The notes under the pieces were generated by a model, which was given only the letters and a program-made list of their open reading frames with translations, was not told the DNA's origin and searched no databases. The position numbers and the translations under genes were made by a program. A DNA stretch of 49,845 bases, from NCBI GenBank assembly GCA_015660855.1, contig JACSDG010000015.1, positions 1-49,845 on the forward strand, written 5' to 3'. This DNA comes from Magnetococcales bacterium (GTDB lineage Bacteria; Pseudomonadota; Magnetococcia; Magnetococcales; UBA8363). Positions 46,173 to 49,845 of this stretch are shown here, in pieces (within the stretch, counting starts at the first letter, position 1; each line of letters opens with the position of its first letter).

Positions 46173-46685
46173 ATGAGCGGGTCTTCCAATGTGGTCTTCT
46201 CTGCTTCTGATACCGACTACCACAATCCCATCAGCTTGGTTGAGGATTACGCCATTCGCCAGGATTGGGGTGCCGAGAGGTCCAACGAGTTTGAATTGTG
46301 GGCGGAAATTCCGGGACAATGGGGCAGTCAACGCTTGTGGGCGGTTTTCCATGACGACACCTGTTTTCTTCAGCTGAACTGCTATTTAAATCTTAAGATC
46401 CCTCCCCGACAGGCGCAAAAATCCAGCCATCTCATCACCTTGATGAACGAGCGGGTATGGCTCGGGCATTTTGAGATATGGAGCGAGGAACAAATGCCGG
46501 TTTTCCGGGTTGTCGTTCCTTTGCGCAACAGCGAGCTTAAAGAGGAACAACTCGAGGATATCATGGCGGCCATCCAGGAAGAGACGGATCGATTTTTTCC
46601 GGCACTGCAATGGGTTTTGTGGGGCGGCAAGACCCCGGAGGAGGCCATTGCCGCCGCCATCATCGACACCGAAGGTGAGGCTTAG
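46173..46685 (+). CDS. YbjN-domain protein
   Basis: 170 residues from ATG 46173 (GAGGG five bases upstream). NPISLVEDYAIRQDW near the start, FELWAEIPGQWG, NERVWLGHFEIWSEEQMPVFR in the middle and ALQWVLWGGKTPEEAIAAAIIDTEGEA at the end closely follow the alphaproteobacterial YbjN/T3SS-chaperone-like family. Members are small cytoplasmic proteins of uncertain role, some linked to stress or motility. No partner gene is adjacent. Confidence 0.85.
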   Translation: MSGSSNVVFSASDTDYHNPISLVEDYAIRQDWGAERSNEFELWAEIPGQWGSQRLWAVFHDDTCFLQLNCYLNLKIPPRQAQKSSHLITLMNERVWLGHFEIWSEEQMPVFRVVVPLRNSELKEEQLEDIMAAIQEETDRFFPALQWVLWGGKTPEEAIAAAIIDTEGEA

Positions 46686-46725
46686 GGGGGGACGGAGGCT
46701 GTTCTTTGGTGTTTGGTCGTTGGCG

Positions 46726-46983
46726 TTAAAAAACGGCTTCGGAGGTTGAAAATCCGGCGTTTCGGCGGCTGAGTTGGGCTGCTGTCTCGGAAAGGCTGAC
46801 TTTGTAGGCTTTGGATGCGAGTGTGGTATCCCTGGAAACCATGTCCATGCTGTTGATGGCCATGGTTTCAAAGAATCCGATCTGGTGTTTGCTGGCGTTG
46901 GCTTTGGTCCTTTGGGCGAGATCTTGGGCGGCGGCTTGTCCGGTGTTCGATGAAAACATGTGATTGACGCCGTAGATACTCAT
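46726..46983 (-). CDS. Small protein of unknown function
   Basis: 85 residues from ATG 46983 with a strong GGAGGT upstream. Polar and helical (AAAQDLAQRTKANASKHQ, LSETAAQLSRRNA), no signal peptide, no cysteine, several Met (MAINSMDMVS). No family recognised. The good ribosome site and stand-alone position support a real gene. It converges on the YbjN-like gene. Confidence 0.6.
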   Translation of the reverse strand: MSIYGVNHMFSSNTGQAAAQDLAQRTKANASKHQIGFFETMAINSMDMVSRDTTLASKAYKVSLSETAAQLSRRNAGFSTSEAVF

Positions 46984-47004
46984 GGACTTACACCTCCTGC
47001 ACAA

Positions 47005-47496
47005 ATGTCACCTGAGGGCTTGAAGACGATTCTGACGTTCAATAAGCCTAAAGACTACCCTTTTTTTTCGTGGTTGGAAAGGATAATCTGCTGATGTGGG
47101 GTTTATTGAAAGTTGCCGCTGGATGGTAACCATTGAGTTTCCCCTTTCGGATGGGGGCGTATTAATAAAATGAAAAATTAATTTTTATAAATAAATCATG
47201 CAAGTTGGTTTCAGTTTCGTTGGGGGATGTCCTTCGGGTCGGGTGTTGTGGGAACGCGGGCCATTGGATAATCGGGCGCAACTTGATATGCTAAGAGGCT
47301 ATTTGCGGCAATTTAAAGAACCGGATTGAAAGATTCCCAAGGGTGGGTCTGCGATGCGTGGCCGGTGGTTGGAGGCTGTAGGGATGCGTCGAGGCTCCAG
47401 GTTTCTTGGGAAGGATTGAGGTCGTTGCGCCATAAAAGAGACGCGCAGTGACCTTCCGGTTGAACCTCCAAAGACGTACCGGGGAGAAAAGTCAAT
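47005..47496. other. Intergenic region upstream of glgB
   Basis: 492 bp. It contains a left-end remnant of the G-rich repeat (TGGTAACCATTGAGTTTCCC, 47131-47150) and an AT-rich block with the perfect palindrome AAAAATTAATTTTT (47173-47186), which may be part of a promoter or UP element. No ORF with a good start on either strand. Confidence 0.5.
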
Positions 47497-49725
47497 ATGG
47501 AAAGCATCAAAAACGACGTGATGGAATTTTTGTTTGCCCCCCATCAAATCGATCAGGTTATTTACGGAGACTGCCGGGACCCGTTTGCGGCGTTGGGGAT
47601 GCATCCCATTCCGTCCGGTGGTGTGAGTGTGCGTGCATTTTTGCCAGGTGCCCTGGAAGTGGAACTGATTGATCGGGCGACTGGGAAAAAAGTGTGTGAC
47701 ATGACCAGAATACGCGACGAGGGATTGTTTGTGGCGATTCCGCGTGGCATCAAGGAAATGTTTGGATATCGTTTTCGGGTCGATTTTGGTCAGGGTCTTC
47801 TGGAATTGGAGGATCCGTATCGCTTCTGGACCGTTTTGGGCGAAATGGATGCCTATCTTTTTGCGGAGGGACGGCACTGGGAGATTTACGAACGTCTGGG
47901 CGCGCATCACCAAACCCTGGATGGCGTTGAGGGTGTGTTGTTTGCGGTTTGGGCACCCAATGCCCGGCGTGTCAGCGTCGTGGGTAACTTCAACAATTGG
48001 GATGGACGTCGCCACACCATGCGTTTGCGGGTGGAATGCGGTATTTGGGAATTGTTCGTCCCCGAGGTCAAGCCGGGAGATTTGTACAAATATGAGCTTA
48101 AAGGTGCTTACGGCGATCTTCTCCCGTTGAAGGCCGATCCTTACGGACGTGCGTGTGAACCGCCTCCGGGCAATGCCTCGATTGTGGTGAGCAAAAAGGC
48201 GTATTCCTGGCTGGATGATGCTTGGTTGAAGGATCGGGAAGCTTGGGATCCGTTGCACAAGCCTATGGCAATTTATGAAATTCACCTGGGATCCTGGAAG
48301 CGCAACCCTATTGAAAACAATCGGTATCTGACCTATCGGGAATTGGCAGATGACTTGGCGGAATATCTGGTGGAGATGGGGTTTACCCATGTGGAGCTTT
48401 TGCCCATCAGCGAATTTCCCTTTGATGGATCCTGGGGGTATCAACCTACGGGTATGTATGCCCCGACCTGGAGGTTTGGAACCCCGGATGATTTCAAATA
48501 TTTTGTTGATCGTTTGCATCGTGCCAACATCGGGGTGTTCATGGATTGGGTTCCGGGGCATTTTCCCACCGATGGGCATGGGTTGGGACGATTTGACGGG
48601 ACGGCGTTGTTTGAGCACGACGACCCCAGGCAGGGGTACCATCAGGATTGGAACACGTTGATCTACAATTTCAGCCGGACGGAAGTGACCAATTTTCTGG
48701 TGGCCAACGCATTGTTCTGGATCAAGGAATACCATCTGGATGGATTGCGTGTGGATGCGGTGGCTTCCATGCTGTACAACGATTACAGCCGTCAGCCCGG
48801 TCAGTGGATTCCCAATTTTTATGGCGGTAACGAAAATCTGGGTGCCATTGCCTTTTTGCGTTCATTGAACGAGCAGGTCTATTCGCAGGGAAAAGGGGCC
48901 ATCACCATCGCGGAGGAGTCCACCTCTTGGCCCATGGTATCGCGGCCCACCAGCATGGGGGGGTTGGGGTTTGGGTTTAAATGGAATATGGGCTGGATGC
49001 ACGATACGTTGCTCTACATGGCCAAGGATTCGGTACATCGTCGGCATCATCAAAACAACCTGACCTTCGGCATGCTGTATTGCTACAGTGAAAACTTTAT
49101 CCTGTCGCTTTCCCACGATGAGGTTGTGCATGGCAAAAGGTCGTTGTTGGATAAAATGTCCGGGGATCCCTGGCAGCGTTTTGCCAATCTGAGGGCCTAT
49201 TTTACCTTCATGTTCACTTATCCAGGAAAAAAATTAATTTTCATGGGTATGGAGTTTGGGCAAGGGTTGGAATGGAACCATGACACCAGTTTGGATTGGC
49301 ATTTGTTGGACCATGTGCCGTTCCACCGGGGGGTTTGGCAGTTGGTCCGCGATCTGGGTCAATTGTATAAAAACAATCCCGATGTCTATGGCTTGGACCA
49401 TGAACCGGGTGGGTTTGAGTGGGTTGATTGTCACGATCACGAACAGAGTGTGATCTCCTACATTCGCCGGAGTCGCGACAGCGAAGGGGTGGTGGTGGTG
49501 ATTTGCAACTTTACCCCCGTGGTTCGGGATAACTACCGTATCGGGGTTCCTCTGAATGGGGTTTACAAGGAGACGATCAACAGCGATGCGGTTGAGTATT
49601 GCGGCGGGGGGATTGGCAATCACGGGCAGGCCTATGCGGAGGAGATCCCGGCGCATGGACGTCCGTATTCGTTGAACTTGCGGCTGCCGCCCTTGGCAGG
49701 CGTAGTGTTTGTGCATCAGCCCTGA
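47497..49725 (+). CDS. glgB: 1,4-alpha-glucan branching enzyme
   Basis: Makes alpha-1,6 branches in glycogen (GH13). 742 residues: N1 module, CBM48 (about 125-215, [20 protein letters not shown]), the catalytic barrel and a C-terminal beta domain. Active-site residues are the nucleophile Asp420 ([13 protein letters not shown]), acid/base Glu473 (TIAEES) and Asp541 ([11 protein letters not shown]). [10 protein letters not shown] and EFGQGLEW are further signatures. GGGAG precedes the ATG. No other glycogen genes are in the window; a repeat copy follows the stop. Confidence 0.97.
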   Translation: MESIKNDVMEFLFAPHQIDQVIYGDCRDPFAALGMHPIPSGGVSVRAFLPGALEVELIDRATGKKVCDMTRIRDEGLFVAIPRGIKEMFGYRFRVDFGQGLLELEDPYRFWTVLGEMDAYLFAEGRHWEIYERLGAHHQTLDGVEGVLFAVWAPNARRVSVVGNFNNWDGRRHTMRLRVECGIWELFVPEVKPGDLYKYELKGAYGDLLPLKADPYGRACEPPPGNASIVVSKKAYSWLDDAWLKDREAWDPLHKPMAIYEIHLGSWKRNPIENNRYLTYRELADDLAEYLVEMGFTHVELLPISEFPFDGSWGYQPTGMYAPTWRFGTPDDFKYFVDRLHRANIGVFMDWVPGHFPTDGHGLGRFDGTALFEHDDPRQGYHQDWNTLIYNFSRTEVTNFLVANALFWIKEYHLDGLRVDAVASMLYNDYSRQPGQWIPNFYGGNENLGAIAFLRSLNEQVYSQGKGAITIAEESTSWPMVSRPTSMGGLGFGFKWNMGWMHDTLLYMAKDSVHRRHHQNNLTFGMLYCYSENFILSLSHDEVVHGKRSLLDKMSGDPWQRFANLRAYFTFMFTYPGKKLIFMGMEFGQGLEWNHDTSLDWHLLDHVPFHRGVWQLVRDLGQLYKNNPDVYGLDHEPGGFEWVDCHDHEQSVISYIRRSRDSEGVVVVICNFTPVVRDNYRIGVPLNGVYKETINSDAVEYCGGGIGNHGQAYAEEIPAHGRPYSLNLRLPPLAGVVFVHQP

Positions 49726-49729
49726 GACA

Positions 49730-49845
49730 GGTTTGGCAAAAATTATTGCGGGGGTCCGGGGGGAGGTTCTCCCCCCGGCGGAGGTTTGGAGGCGGAGCCT
49801 CCAAGGTTTTTCTTTTGACTTTGATTTTGACTTTCCTGCCCCCCA
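49730..49845 (+). repeat. G-rich hairpin repeat copy, cut by the window end
   Basis: Starts four bases after the glgB stop: GGTTTGGCAAAAATTATTGC, GGGGGTCC, hairpin CCGGGGGGAG-GTT-CTCCCCCCGG, hairpin TTGGAGGC-GGA-GCCTCCAA with GGTTTTT, then the T-rich spacer and CCCCCCA. Very close to the copy at 8715-8905 except for the left end. Confidence 0.88.

Noticed and set aside
47299-48735. Minus-strand open frame of 478 codons opposite glgB
   Set aside because: glgB has all family motifs on the plus strand. The reverse frame has no recognisable domain or ribosome site.

Overview
The window looks like chromosomal DNA of a motile, Gram-negative proteobacterium. The signs are lipoprotein and Sec signal peptides, RND efflux, two chemoreceptors with CheW, molybdenum cofactor synthesis and proteins resembling those that coat sulfur globules. 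The gene order rplU-rpmA-obg-proB-proA-nadD-rsfS-rlmH is a widespread proteobacterial arrangement. The sulfur-globule-like proteins and the G-rich dispersed repeats suggest a sulfur-oxidising lineage, possibly Magnetococcales, but I infer this from gene style and have not searched a database. I see no rRNA, tRNA, CRISPR array, prophage or transposase.

Layout. Positions 0.1-4.4 kb (minus strand) hold an S41 protease lipoprotein, a membrane-anchored cytochrome c, a SAM methyltransferase and a Maf pyrophosphatase. A polyprenyl diphosphate synthase (4.7-5.8 kb) reads the other way. Positions 5.9-12.2 kb are the minus-strand ribosome/GTPase/proline/NAD operon, split between proB and proA by a pair of inverted repeat elements. 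An HBM-type chemoreceptor (12.8-15.1 kb) follows, with a clear promoter and a palindrome beside it. Positions 15.3-21.0 kb (minus) carry a triple-domain QueD-like protein and a molybdenum cofactor operon (moaE-moaB fusion, moeA, moaC, a hemerythrin, moaA).

Positions 21.1-26.9 kb form a signalling patch: a CHASE2 receptor whose Ser/Thr kinase domain has lost both catalytic aspartates, a response regulator with a PP2C/RsbU phosphatase, a protein with a degenerate GGDEF-like domain, and an unknown four-helix membrane protein. Positions 27.0-30.4 kb (minus) are housekeeping: trmB, a ferredoxin-fused aldo/keto reductase and nnrED. Positions 30.6-33.0 kb (plus) hold a two-gene ABC-2 exporter and an SCP2-like protein.

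Positions 33.0-43.1 kb (plus) are the most unusual part. An RND adaptor and pump with a long cytoplasmic tail are followed by a run of Gly/Arg/Trp/Tyr-rich, mostly exported low-complexity proteins, a DUF4412-like periplasmic protein and two sulfur-globule-like proteins, ending at a strong terminator. A second chemoreceptor-cheW pair, a YbjN-like gene, a small unknown gene and glgB complete the window.

A modular, hairpin-rich repeat family occurs at least nine times, mostly directly after stop codons, and ends in terminator-like stem plus T-run structures. A second family consists of facing GTCATYCCCGCGAAAGCGGGRATC palindromes inside larger inverted flanks, and occurs twice.
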